Positions 35,656 to 45,098 of a stretch of DNA of 64,000 bases are shown here, one piece after another (within the stretch, counting starts at the first letter, position 1; every line of letters starts with the position of its first letter). The DNA lies in contig NZ_DAJPEN010000001.1 in the NCBI RefSeq assembly GCF_025993685.1, positions 930,001 to 994,000 of the forward strand, written 5' to 3'. The DNA is from Bacteroides mediterraneensis (lineage in GTDB: Bacteria > Bacteroidota > Bacteroidia > Bacteroidales > Bacteroidaceae). A program made the translations under genes and the position numbers. Below the pieces are notes generated by a model. That model worked only from the letters and a program-made list of their open reading frames with translations, was not told the DNA's origin and did no database searches.

Positions 35656-35663
35656 TATTTTTG
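35656..35663 (+). promoter_or_regulatory. -7 box of the DUF5723 gene
   Basis: TATTTTTG, 27 bp before the ATG; TTTC at 35632-35635 is 20 nt upstream (3 of 4 bases of the -33 box). Confidence 0.6.
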
Positions 35664-35690
35664 CATTAAAACTTATTAATATACTAGGGT

Positions 35691-37118
35691 ATGAGAAGAT
35701 TTGGATGCAAGGGTTTGCTTCTGTTAGGGAGCATATTAATGTGGGGAGGAACTGCGGTACAGGCTCAGTATTTGCGTTCTTCTTATTTTATGGAAGGTAC
35801 AAGTGCGCGTTTGCAATTGAATCCAGGCTTGCAGCCTACAAGGGGATATTTCAATATTCCTGTAATTGGCTCGTTTAATATGTCGGCTTCTTCTAATGTT
35901 TTGGGTACAAGTGATATCATTGATATCTTGGATTCTGGGAGTGATTTGTATTCAAATGATAAGCTGTTTGATCGCTTGAAGGCAGATAATCGCTTGAATG
36001 TGAACCTGAATACCGATATTTTATCTTTTGGCTGGTATAAGGGAAAAGGTTTCTGGAGTTTTAATCTGGGTTTACGTGCAGACTTTGGAGCAGCTTTATC
36101 CAAAGATATGTTTTCCATGATGCGTACGATGAATGGCTTCTCCTTGGAAAACATTGCAGGGCAAAAACAGCAATATAGTTTATCCAACCAGACCCTGAAT
36201 ATGAAAGCCTATGCTGAAATTGGGTTGGGTTATTCTCGGCAGATTACAGAAAAACTGACAGTGGGAGGACGGGTAAAAATCCTGTTGGGTCTGGCTCGTG
36301 CTGAAATGAATGTCAATAAGTTTGACTTGGAATTGGATGTACCCGATTTGAATCATTACGCTTCTTCGGATTATGCTTCTCGTGGAGAGTTGTCTCCTTC
36401 TGACTGGTATGGAAAAGGATATTCTTATGCAGCGGATGCAAACATGATTACGACCTTAAAGGGGGGTGGTATGACTTTTGATCAAGATGGCAAAATAGAT
36501 AATTTCGACCTGGAGGCAGGAGATTTGGGAATAGCAGGTTCCGGTTTTGGAATTGATTTGGGGGCAAGTTACAAAGTTTGGGATAATCTGACTGTATCTG
36601 CTTCCATTCTTGACTTAGGTTTCTTGAAATGGAAAGAAAGTGAGACAACTGTGGCCACAGTAAGTGGGAGTGAAGATGTGACTATTACTCCAGACAATTA
36701 TGACCATTATATCGGAGGTGATTTCCTGTCTTTGGAACGTTTTGACTTTAGAGAGGGTTCACCGGAAAAAGTAAAGACAAAAACTCATTTGTATTCTACT
36801 TTGTTGTTGGCTGGTGAATATGGCTTCTGGGATAATAAGTTGAGTGTCGGTGCGATGTACACTGCTCGTTTTACACAGCCGAAGACTTTAAGTGAACTGA
36901 CTTTTTTAGCAACGATTCGTCCGAAAAGCTGGTTGAATGCAGCTATCAGTTATTCTCCGATTCAGGCTGGTGGTAAATCAATCGGTTTGGCGTTGAAACT
37001 AGGTTCATTATTTGTAGGTACCGACTACATGTTCTTTGGTGGTAATTCTAAGTCGGTAAATGGATTCCTGGGCATTTCTTTCCCTTTGGGTGGTCCGAAA
37101 TCCTCTTCTGAATTATAA
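35691..37118 (+). CDS. DUF5723-family outer-membrane beta-barrel protein
   Basis: 475 residues. Signal peptide cleaved near VQAQ/YLRS; the rest alternates aromatic and Gly-rich strands and ends with a strand-like segment (FLGISFPLGG) plus a short polar tail. This is the DUF5723 pattern, resembling PorV/FadL-like outer-membrane barrels in Bacteroidota. Function unknown. It follows a two-component system that may control it. Own promoter and a terminator bracket it. Confidence 0.8.
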   Translation: MRRFGCKGLLLLGSILMWGGTAVQAQYLRSSYFMEGTSARLQLNPGLQPTRGYFNIPVIGSFNMSASSNVLGTSDIIDILDSGSDLYSNDKLFDRLKADNRLNVNLNTDILSFGWYKGKGFWSFNLGLRADFGAALSKDMFSMMRTMNGFSLENIAGQKQQYSLSNQTLNMKAYAEIGLGYSRQITEKLTVGGRVKILLGLARAEMNVNKFDLELDVPDLNHYASSDYASRGELSPSDWYGKGYSYAADANMITTLKGGGMTFDQDGKIDNFDLEAGDLGIAGSGFGIDLGASYKVWDNLTVSASILDLGFLKWKESETTVATVSGSEDVTITPDNYDHYIGGDFLSLERFDFREGSPEKVKTKTHLYSTLLLAGEYGFWDNKLSVGAMYTARFTQPKTLSELTFLATIRPKSWLNAAISYSPIQAGGKSIGLALKLGSLFVGTDYMFFGGNSKSVNGFLGISFPLGGPKSSSEL

Positions 37119-37156
37119 GGATAAAGTAAAGACAGTTATCTATTGCTATACGTATA

Positions 37157-37222
37157 GGCTGCCTTCCCAATTGTAAATGTGTATTGTCTGTTATGGGTTA
37201 CATTGGGTTGGCAGCCGTTTTT
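37157..37222 (+). terminator. Terminator of the DUF5723 gene
   Basis: Long imperfect stem: GGCTGCC (37157-37163) and CCCAAT pair with ATTGGG and GGCAGCC (37210-37216), then GTTTTTA. Confidence 0.72.
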
Positions 37223-37230
37223 ATGGGTTT

Positions 37231-37770
37231 TTAGAGGGATAGTTCTTTTAACGCATCTCCATTTAGTTGGTAGATAGTGATTATTCCGTGTTCGTAACTT
37301 GCGAAAGTCGGAGGATTTCCTCCTTTAGGGAAAGTGATGGAGCCGGTATTGCAGATTATTCCATGTTCTGTTTTCTCCAGTTTCCACAGATGGGTATGTC
37401 CGTAGAAGAAGGCGTCATATCCGTTGCAGGGAAGCTTTTCTTCATTGTAGATGTGACCGTGTGTGAGGAATAGTTTTTTCCCTTCATCTGCCACTAAGGT
37501 GTAGTCCGATAAGATGGGAAAGTTCAGCAGCATTTGGTCTACTTCAGAATCGCAATTTCCACGGATGGCCACGATGTCTGAGGACATTTCGTTTAGTTTC
37601 TCGGCAATACCTTTAGGATCGAGTCCTTCTGGCAGTCCGTTTCGGGGGCCATAATTCAGAATATCTCCTAAGATGAGCAGCATGTCATAATGATGGACTC
37701 GGTAGAATTGCAGCACCTGTTCCAGGGCGGGCAGACATCCATGTATGTCTGATACGATTAGATATTTCAT
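37231..37770 (-). CDS. yfcE: YfcE-type metallophosphodiesterase
   Basis: 179 residues, calcineurin-like phosphoesterase. Metal ligands in order: SDIHG, LGDILNYGPRN, RGNCDSEV, THGHIY and YGHTHL. E. coli YfcE (184 residues) is a manganese phosphodiesterase of unsettled natural substrate; length and motifs match. Convergent with DUF5723, and downstream of nifJ behind that gene's terminator. Confidence 0.92.
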   Translation of the reverse strand: MKYLIVSDIHGCLPALEQVLQFYRVHHYDMLLILGDILNYGPRNGLPEGLDPKGIAEKLNEMSSDIVAIRGNCDSEVDQMLLNFPILSDYTLVADEGKKLFLTHGHIYNEEKLPCNGYDAFFYGHTHLWKLEKTEHGIICNTGSITFPKGGNPPTFASYEHGIITIYQLNGDALKELSL

Positions 37771-37825
37771 ATATAAGGGTTAAATTAAAGCGATAGAAAC
37801 ATAGTGAAAAACGGGCATTTGTTAT

Positions 37826-37857
37826 AAAAAAACGGCTACCTTATATAGGCAGCCGTT
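37826..37857 (-). terminator. nifJ terminator
   Basis: On the minus strand AACGGCTGCC pairs with GGTAGCCGTT (one G-U), then seven T. Confidence 0.9.
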
Positions 37858-37880
37858 CTTGTTATGAGGGGCTAAATGAA

Positions 37881-40800
37881 TTATTCAGCTTTTTCGTTGC
37901 TCCAGTCCATTGCAGCCATACGTTTGTATGAATCGTAACGTTTCTTGGCCATCTTTTCACAAGCGTCGAACAAGTCAGCAGCTTCGGTTGGATACTGTTT
38001 CATTACAGATGCGAAACGGACTTCACCTTTCAGGTAATCCTGGAAGTTATCCCAGTTCGGTTCTTTAGAGTCGAGTGAGAACGGATTCTTACCTTCGTCT
38101 TCCAAAGCCGGGTTGAAGCGCCACAAGTGCCAGTAGCCGCATTCTACAGCTTTTGCTTCTTCAGCCTGAGATTTGCCCATACCAGCTTTCAAACCGTGGT
38201 TGATACATGGAGCGTATGCGATAACCAATGACGGTCCAGGATATGCTTCAGCTTCACGGATGGCTTTCAATGTCTGAGCCTGGTCAGCACCCATCGCAAT
38301 CTGAGCTACATATACATAACCGTAAGTAGTTGCAATCAGACCCAGGTCTTTCTTGCGTACACGCTTACCAGAAGCAGCAAATTTAGCGATAGCACCTAGC
38401 GGAGTAGCCTTAGAAGACTGACCACCTGTGTTAGAGTAAACTTCTGTATCCAGTACGAGGATGTTTACATCTTCGCCAGAAGCGATGACGTGATCCAAAC
38501 CTCCGTAACCGATATCGTAAGAAGCACCATCACCACCGATAATCCACTGTGAACGTTTGATCAGGTAATCTTTGAATTCAGCGATAGTAGCGCAGTATTC
38601 GCATTTGTCTTTTGCAGCTTCTACCATCGGGATAATCTTTTCAGCAGCAGCTTTGCTCTTGTCTGCATCGTTGCGTCCGTCAATCCATTCCTGGAATGCT
38701 TCCTTGTATTCAGCCGGAGTTCCTTCAGCGGCAATCGCAGCTTTCATGGCATCTTCCAAACGGTTACGCAGTTTCTTGTTGGCCAATTCCATACCCAAAC
38801 CGAATTCACAGAAGTCTTCGAACAATGAGTTAGCCCAAGCAGGACCCTGACCTTTTTCGTTGGTAGTGTACGGAGTTGAAGGAACAGAACCAGAGTAGAT
38901 AGAAGAACATCCAGTAGCGTTTGCTACCATTTCACGGTCACCGAACAACTGAGAAATCAGTTTTACGTACGGAGTTTCACCACAACCAGAGCAAGCTCCA
39001 GAGAACTCGAACAACGGAGTAGCGAACTGAGAGTTCTTCACATTAGCTTTGATGTCTACCAAGTGCTGTTTAGACTTCACATTCTCTGAACAGTAAGTCC
39101 AGTTGGCAGCTTCAGGCAGCTGGCTTTCCAGATGTTTCATAGTCAAAGCCTTGCCACCCTTCTTCGGGTTGCCCGGACATACATCGGCACAGTTACCGCA
39201 ACCCAGACAGTCGAGTACGTCTACCTGTACGCGGAAGGTCATACCGTCGAACTGTTTGCCGACAGCCTTCAGCATCGGGAAGTTTGCACCCTTCTGTTCT
39301 TCTGCATCGAGTACGAACGGACGGATAGCAGCGTGAGGACAAACGTATGCACACTTGTTACACTGGATACAGTTTTCAGGATTCCATTCCGGAACGAATG
39401 CAGCTACACCACGTTTTTCGTATTTAGCTGTTCCCTGATGCCATGTACCGTCTTCGATACCCTTGAATGCAGATACCGGCAGCAAGTCGCCATCCTGCGC
39501 ATTGATTGGACGAACAACTTCGTTGATGAATGCAGGATCGTTGTTGGCAGCAGCAGCTTCCACTTCCAGGTTAGCCCAAGCCGGGTCTACAGTCAGCTGT
39601 TTGTATTCACCACCACGGTCAACGGCTGCGTAGTTCTTGTTGACTACGTCTTCACCCTTCTTGCCGTAAGACTTCACGATGAACTTCTTCATCTGTTCTA
39701 CAGCCAAGTCTACAGGAATAACGCCTGTGATACGGAAGAATGCAGACTGCAGGATAGTGTTGGTACGGTTACCCAGACCAATTTCCTGAGCAATCTGAGT
39801 GGCGTTGATATAGTAAACAGTGATGTTGTTTTCTGCGAAATATTTCTTTACCTTGTTCGGCAGGTTCTTAGCCAGTTCTTCACCTTCCCAGATAGTGTTC
39901 AACAGGAAAGTACCGTTCTTGCGCAGACCACGGGTTACATCGTACATGTGCAAGTAAGCCTGAACGTGGCAAGCTACGAAGTTCGGAGTGGTTACCAGAT
40001 AAGTAGAGTGAATCGGGTGATTGCCGAAACGCAGGTGAGAACAAGTGAAACCACCAGATTTCTTAGAGTCGTATGAGAAGTAAGCCTGGCAGTATTTATC
40101 TGTGTTGTCACCGATGATTTTTACAGAGTTCTTGTTGGCACCAACTGTACCGTCAGCACCCAGACCATAGAACTTAGCTTCGAATACACCTTCTGCACCG
40201 AGGGCAATTTCTTCTTTCTGAGGCAGAGAAGTGAAAGTCACGTCATCCACAATACCAATAGTGAAGTGGTCTTTCGGCATCGGGAGTTCCAGGTTTTCGT
40301 ATACTGACAGAATCTGAGCCGGAGTAGTATCCTTTGAACCCAGACCGTAACGACCTCCTACAATCAACGGAGCGTTTTCCTGTCCGTAGAATACGTCTTT
40401 TACATCCAGATACAGCGGTTCGCCGTTTGCACCCGGTTCTTTTGTACGGTCAAGAACAGCAATACGTTTTACGGTCTTAGGCACCTTAGCCAAGAAGTGC
40501 TTAGCAGAGAACGGACGATACAAATGAACGGCTACCAAACCTACTTTCTTGCCCTGAGCAGTCAGGTAATCAATAGCTTCGCGAGTAGCTTCTGTCACAG
40601 AACCCATGGCGATGATGATGTTTTCTGCGTCTTCTGCACCATAGTAGTCGAACAGACCGTAGTTACGTCCTGTGATCTTGTTGATTTCGTTCATATATTC
40701 TTCTACGATTGCAGGAACTGCCTCATAGTAAGGATTACCTGATTCTCTGTGCTGGAAGAAGTGATCCGGGTTTTCAGCCATACCGCGTGCAACCGGTTTG

Positions 40801-41438
40801 TTAGGACTGAGGGCACGTTCGCGGAATTCAGCCAATGCTTTCTGGTCGATAAGCGGAGCCAAATCTTCGTTGTCCAGTTTTTCAATCTTCTGGATTTCGT
40901 GAGAAGTACGGAAACCGTCGAAGAAGTTAACGAACGGTACACGTGATTTAATTGTAGACAAGTGAGCTACACCCGCCAAATCCATAACTTCCTGTACAGA
41001 ACCTTCACACAGCATAGCGAAGCCTGTCTGACGGCAAGACATCACATCCTGATGGTCACCGAAGATACACAGTGCGTGAGAAGCCAGTGTACGTGCAGAA
41101 ACATGGAATACGCAAGGCAAGAATTCACCTGCGATTTTGTACATATTAGGGATCATCAGCAGAAGACCCTGAGAAGCAGTATAAGTAGTTGTCAATGCAC
41201 CAGCCTGAAGAGAACCGTGTACTGCACCGGCAGCACCTCCTTCAGATTGCATTTCCTGAACCAATACAGTTTCGCCGAAGATGTTTTTACGACCTGCGGC
41301 AGCCCATTCATCTACATGTTCAGCCATAGTAGATGACGGAGTGATAGGGTAGATAGCAGCTACTTCCGTAAACATGTACGAAATATGAGCAGCAGCTTCG
41401 TTACCATCACAAGTGATGAATTTTTTTTGTTTAGTCAT
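37881..41438 (-). CDS. nifJ: Pyruvate:ferredoxin (flavodoxin) oxidoreductase
   Basis: 1185 residues, single-chain homodimeric PFOR. It splits pyruvate to acetyl-CoA and CO2 and reduces ferredoxin, the substrate of the Rnf complex at 15-20 kb. Order of parts: pyruvate-binding N-terminus with YPITPSS, domain III, ferredoxin domain with CIQCNKCAYVC and CLGCGNCADVC, proximal-cluster CSGCGETPYV and ThDP-binding GDGASYDIGYGGLDH, then a short C-terminal region. All cluster cysteines intact. Codon use is that of a highly expressed gene. Confidence 0.97.
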   Translation of the reverse strand: MTKQKKFITCDGNEAAAHISYMFTEVAAIYPITPSSTMAEHVDEWAAAGRKNIFGETVLVQEMQSEGGAAGAVHGSLQAGALTTTYTASQGLLLMIPNMYKIAGEFLPCVFHVSARTLASHALCIFGDHQDVMSCRQTGFAMLCEGSVQEVMDLAGVAHLSTIKSRVPFVNFFDGFRTSHEIQKIEKLDNEDLAPLIDQKALAEFRERALSPNKPVARGMAENPDHFFQHRESGNPYYEAVPAIVEEYMNEINKITGRNYGLFDYYGAEDAENIIIAMGSVTEATREAIDYLTAQGKKVGLVAVHLYRPFSAKHFLAKVPKTVKRIAVLDRTKEPGANGEPLYLDVKDVFYGQENAPLIVGGRYGLGSKDTTPAQILSVYENLELPMPKDHFTIGIVDDVTFTSLPQKEEIALGAEGVFEAKFYGLGADGTVGANKNSVKIIGDNTDKYCQAYFSYDSKKSGGFTCSHLRFGNHPIHSTYLVTTPNFVACHVQAYLHMYDVTRGLRKNGTFLLNTIWEGEELAKNLPNKVKKYFAENNITVYYINATQIAQEIGLGNRTNTILQSAFFRITGVIPVDLAVEQMKKFIVKSYGKKGEDVVNKNYAAVDRGGEYKQLTVDPAWANLEVEAAAANNDPAFINEVVRPINAQDGDLLPVSAFKGIEDGTWHQGTAKYEKRGVAAFVPEWNPENCIQCNKCAYVCPHAAIRPFVLDAEEQKGANFPMLKAVGKQFDGMTFRVQVDVLDCLGCGNCADVCPGNPKKGGKALTMKHLESQLPEAANWTYCSENVKSKQHLVDIKANVKNSQFATPLFEFSGACSGCGETPYVKLISQLFGDREMVANATGCSSIYSGSVPSTPYTTNEKGQGPAWANSLFEDFCEFGLGMELANKKLRNRLEDAMKAAIAAEGTPAEYKEAFQEWIDGRNDADKSKAAAEKIIPMVEAAKDKCEYCATIAEFKDYLIKRSQWIIGGDGASYDIGYGGLDHVIASGEDVNILVLDTEVYSNTGGQSSKATPLGAIAKFAASGKRVRKKDLGLIATTYGYVYVAQIAMGADQAQTLKAIREAEAYPGPSLVIAYAPCINHGLKAGMGKSQAEEAKAVECGYWHLWRFNPALEDEGKNPFSLDSKEPNWDNFQDYLKGEVRFASVMKQYPTEAADLFDACEKMAKKRYDSYKRMAAMDWSNEKAE

Positions 41439-41480
41439 ACAATTACTAATTAAATATTGAGTAATACAATTATATTGTTA

Positions 41481-42659
41481 TCAGTATAAAAAGCCAAATA
41501 ACCACAGAGGTATCTGGTCGCCATGTCCTATTTCCATCTTATGCATCGCATAATATATGTTCGGGTTGCTTTTGTATTTGCTACCTTCTCCACATATCCG
41601 GAAATGCAGTGCGTCGTCTACCACAAAAGAGGTTCCTTTTTCACCTTTGTTTACTTTATGGTCTTTCCATAAGGTATTAACAAAGAATGTTTCCAGTACA
41701 TCCTGCTCTTCTACTTTTACCGGATAGATGCTGTACATCAGATTCGTGTTATGCATCATGATTTTGGCCGGTTTTTTAGGAAAGTTTTCGCCTTTGGGAT
41801 AAACCATGTTGATAAGCCTCGAATCTGCCAGGTATTTAATATAGTTCATGACCGTGGCTCGTGAGGTTTGTATCTCACTGGCCAGTTGGCTCACATTGGG
41901 CGCAACCGGTCCGTCTACAGCTAGCAAATATAGTAATTTTTTGATTTTAGACAGATATTTCAGTTCAATTTGTTTGATGAGTAGAATGTCTACTTCAATC
42001 ATCATATTCATGGTTTTCAACAGGTTCTCGGAGAAGTTTCTTTTTTCAAGGAAGAATGGGTAGAAACCATGATGGATATAGTCCTGAAAATAATTGAGCG
42101 GATTAATGTGCGGTAGAATTGTCTTTACAATATGCTCGTGGTTATGCAGGATCTCATCAAGTGTATAAGAGGAAAAATGATTTCCTGTTTGCAGATTCAG
42201 AAATTCACGGAACGAAAACCCTCTCAGGTTATACGATTTGACGATGCCGTTCAGCTCCGGATTTTCATCTTTCAGTCGCATAACTGAAGAACCGGTAAAC
42301 ACGATTTTGAGTTGTGGATACCGTTCATAACAGGTACGTAGGTCGTGGCTCCAGTTGGGAAGCTTGAATACCTGGTCAATAAGTAATACTTTTCCTCCCC
42401 GTTTGACGAATTCTCCAGCAAAATCTACCAGACTGTACTTGGAAAAATAGAAATTATTCATGTTTACGAACAAGCATGAGCGGTCTGTCCCGAATTTTTC
42501 TTTTGCATATTGTAAAAGGAAGGTGGTTTTTCCTACCCCTCTTGTGCCTTTAATACCAATCAGTCGGTCGTTCCAGTCAATCTCGTCCATCAGGTCACGA
42601 CGTACAGGGGCATTGGTATGTTCTACCAAATAGCTATGTGTTCTGTAAAATGCTTCCAT
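41481..42659 (-). CDS. AAA ATPase with DUF4143-type C-terminus
   Basis: 392 residues. N-terminal AAA domain with Walker A GTRGVGKT (38-45), Walker B VLLIDQVFK and the sensor motif FTGSSVMRL; a winged-helix-like segment (SQLASEIQTSRATVMNYIKYL) and the DUF4143 C-terminus follow. Members are of unknown function, common in gut Bacteroidales. The ATG at 42659 is chosen because a full promoter (-7 at 42679-42686) lies between it and the longer frame's start at 42737. It ends 42 bp before nifJ on the same strand, so read-through is possible. Confidence 0.85.
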   Translation of the reverse strand: MEAFYRTHSYLVEHTNAPVRRDLMDEIDWNDRLIGIKGTRGVGKTTFLLQYAKEKFGTDRSCLFVNMNNFYFSKYSLVDFAGEFVKRGGKVLLIDQVFKLPNWSHDLRTCYERYPQLKIVFTGSSVMRLKDENPELNGIVKSYNLRGFSFREFLNLQTGNHFSSYTLDEILHNHEHIVKTILPHINPLNYFQDYIHHGFYPFFLEKRNFSENLLKTMNMMIEVDILLIKQIELKYLSKIKKLLYLLAVDGPVAPNVSQLASEIQTSRATVMNYIKYLADSRLINMVYPKGENFPKKPAKIMMHNTNLMYSIYPVKVEEQDVLETFFVNTLWKDHKVNKGEKGTSFVVDDALHFRICGEGSKYKSNPNIYYAMHKMEIGHGDQIPLWLFGFLY

Positions 42660-42678
42660 GAATTCTGTTTCTACGCTG

Positions 42679-42709
42679 CAAATATACGAATACTTCATTA
42701 TATTGCAAA
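42679..42709 (-). promoter_or_regulatory. Promoter of the AAA ATPase gene
   Basis: -33 TTTG (complement of 42706-42709), 19-nt gap, -7 TATATTTG (complement of 42679-42686). Full consensus, 20 bp before the chosen ATG. Confidence 0.82.
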
Positions 42710-42876
42710 CTGGAGATGTCAAAAATTCATCTTTCAAGGAAGATTTTTTGATTCTTACTTCACCGGAATTTTTAAGGTAGGATACGTGAAAAATAAAAGC
42801 ATCCTTGTTTTTGTGGCTGGGGAAAACAAGGATGCTTAGAGTATTTATTTACGGGTCATAGAGGTTTTATAATCCG

Positions 42877-44760
42877 TTAAAATTGATAATTTTCTTCTAC
42901 CCATTCAATGAAGGCTTTGTTTACTTGTTTGGTTCCTCCCGGAGTTGGATAGTCTCCGCTGAAGTACCAGTCTCCCGGATGATTCGGACAAGCTTCGTGC
43001 AAGCCTTCCAGTGTTTGGTAGACGATTTGAACTTTTGCCCGTGTGCCTGCAGGAGTCAATAGCGCTGCAATTTTCTCAGAGATTTCTTCATCGGTAAAAG
43101 GTGCATAGATTTCCTTTACGTAGTTGCGCATTTTTTCTTTCGGCAAGGTCAGCTGTTCTTTTGATTTTCGGTAGGCATATTCAATGACATGCTGCATGTC
43201 GCGTTCTTCCAGTAGGGCAATGGCTGCTTTGAAAGCAATGAATTGCTCCATGCTGGCCATATCGATGCCATAATAGTCCGGATAGCGGACCTGAGGAGAA
43301 GAAGAGACAATGACTATTTTTTTCGGTTGCAGACGGTCAAGGATACCAATGATGCTTTGCCTTAAGGTGGTGCCGCGCACAATACTGTCGTCAATGATAA
43401 CCAGATTGTCTTCACGGGGCACAAGGCTGCCATAAGTAATGTCGTACACATGTGCAGCCAAGTCGTTTCGCGTATTGCCTTCGGCGATGAAGGTACGAAG
43501 TTTGATATCTTTGATGGCAACCTTTTCACTTCGGATGCGTTGCGACAAGATTTTCTCCAGTTCCTGATGGTCAGGCTTATGTCCTAAAGCCTCGATTTGT
43601 TTGATTTTTAATCGGTTCAGGTAGTTGTCCAGCCCTTGTAACATTCCGTAGAAAGCGACTTCTGCCGTGTTGGGAATAAAAGAAATTACCGTATGGGCTA
43701 TATCGTGGTCTACAGCTGAAAGAATGGGTTCTGTCAGCATTTCACCCAGTTTTTTTCGCTCCCGATAGATGTCGACGTCACTTCCGCGACTGAAATAGAT
43801 TCGTTCGAACGAACAAGGTTTGGGGATACCCGGTTTGTTGATTTGTGCCAAACGGAGCTGTCCTTTTTTGTTGACTAAAAGTGCTTGTCCCGGCATCAGT
43901 TCGTGGATGCTTTCCACCGGAATATTCAATACAGTCTGGATAACCGGACGTTCGGATGCCAATACCATAATCTCATCATCCTGATACCAGAATGCCGGAC
44001 GGATACCCCATGGGTCGCGTACGGCAAAAGCTTCTCCGCTTCCTGTCATTCCGCAGATTACATATCCTCCGTCCCATTTGGGTGAAGATGTCTTTAATAC
44101 GTTTGTCAGGTCAATCCGGTCTTCAATGGCGTGCGTGATATCCATGCCTTTCAGACCTTCTTCTTTGCATTGGTTGTAGAGGCGTTCTACTTCTCTGTCC
44201 AAGCGGTGTCCCACTTGTTCGAGCATGATATATGTATCGGCATATTTGCGGGGATGCTGTCCGGCTTCCGTGATGTCGGCAAATATTTCGTCCACGTTGG
44301 TCAGGTTGAAGTTGCCGCACAGTGCCAGGTTCTTTGCCCGCCAGTTGTTGCGGCGAAGGAACGGATGCACATACGAAATACCACTCTTTCCGGTAGTAGA
44401 ATAGCGCAAATGTCCCATATAAAGTTCACCGGCAAAAGGTAAACACTTTTTGGCGAATTCGGCGTCGTGCAGTTGTTCTTCGGTCAAATCTTTGTATTGC
44501 TGATGTACGTTGTTGAAGATTTCTGTAATAGCCCCGGCACCTAATCCTCTTTCACGGAACATGTATTCTTCGCCTGGATTCGCTTGTAGTTTCACGCAGG
44601 CCAATCCTGCGGCTTCTTGTCCTCTATTGTGTTGCTTCTCCATTAACAAATACAGCTTGTTCAAGCCATACATCCATGTGCCATATTTTTCCTGATAATA
44701 TTCCAGTGGTTTCAAAAGCCGTATAAGGGCCACTCCACATTCATGTTTTAATGTTTCCAT
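42877..44760 (-). CDS. PurF-like amidophosphoribosyltransferase, long form
   Basis: 627 residues. N-terminal class II glutaminase: the catalytic Cys is Cys8 in KHECGVAL, so a 7-residue propeptide must be removed; HNRGQEAAG and GHLRYSTTG follow. C-terminal phosphoribosyltransferase with the PRPP loop VIIDDSIVRGTT (about 456-467). PurF makes phosphoribosylamine in purine synthesis; this form is about 130-150 residues longer than usual PurF, with inserts in both halves and a C-terminal extension. It may be the only PurF or a paralogue; its place opposite gltB suggests a glutamine-linked role. Confidence 0.85.
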   Translation of the reverse strand: METLKHECGVALIRLLKPLEYYQEKYGTWMYGLNKLYLLMEKQHNRGQEAAGLACVKLQANPGEEYMFRERGLGAGAITEIFNNVHQQYKDLTEEQLHDAEFAKKCLPFAGELYMGHLRYSTTGKSGISYVHPFLRRNNWRAKNLALCGNFNLTNVDEIFADITEAGQHPRKYADTYIMLEQVGHRLDREVERLYNQCKEEGLKGMDITHAIEDRIDLTNVLKTSSPKWDGGYVICGMTGSGEAFAVRDPWGIRPAFWYQDDEIMVLASERPVIQTVLNIPVESIHELMPGQALLVNKKGQLRLAQINKPGIPKPCSFERIYFSRGSDVDIYRERKKLGEMLTEPILSAVDHDIAHTVISFIPNTAEVAFYGMLQGLDNYLNRLKIKQIEALGHKPDHQELEKILSQRIRSEKVAIKDIKLRTFIAEGNTRNDLAAHVYDITYGSLVPREDNLVIIDDSIVRGTTLRQSIIGILDRLQPKKIVIVSSSPQVRYPDYYGIDMASMEQFIAFKAAIALLEERDMQHVIEYAYRKSKEQLTLPKEKMRNYVKEIYAPFTDEEISEKIAALLTPAGTRAKVQIVYQTLEGLHEACPNHPGDWYFSGDYPTPGGTKQVNKAFIEWVEENYQF

Positions 44761-45098
44761 TTATTTACGGTTTCAGACTACTATTGAAAGATTTCTTTTT
44801 ACAAAATAACAGACAATTCTTAGAACGCGTAATGTATATACTTAAAAAAATAGATTTGTTCTTTTGGAATGTAATAATTGTAATTAAAACAATTATAAAT
44901 TGTTTCATATTGAAATTTTAATAATGGTATTTTCTTTAAAATAAAAGTATTGACTGGTTGTGATGAAAATATTGTCATGAAAAATCATTTAAAACTGTCA
45001 TATTGGAAGTTATATTCTTATTTTTGTGGACAAATAGAATGAAAATAGAGAACTAGGTGTTAAATAAGAAAGACAAAATGAGGATAGCAGGAGATTTT
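44761..45098. promoter_or_regulatory. Divergent intergenic region, PurF-like gene / gltB
   Basis: About 340 bp, very AT-rich, without a gene. On the plus strand it has -7-type boxes TAGATTTG (44851-44858) and TATTTTTG (45019-45026), the latter 73 bp before the gltB ATG. AT-rich palindromic stretches (e.g. TAATTGTAATTAAAACAATTA near 44875) could be regulator sites. I cannot name a binding protein. Confidence 0.45.

Noticed and set aside
39132..40076. Plus-strand open frame of 314 codons
   Set aside because: Antisense to nifJ and without recognisable domains; caused by biased codon use in nifJ.
42660..42737. Longer N-terminus of the AAA ATPase
   Set aside because: A full consensus promoter lies within it, so it should not be translated.
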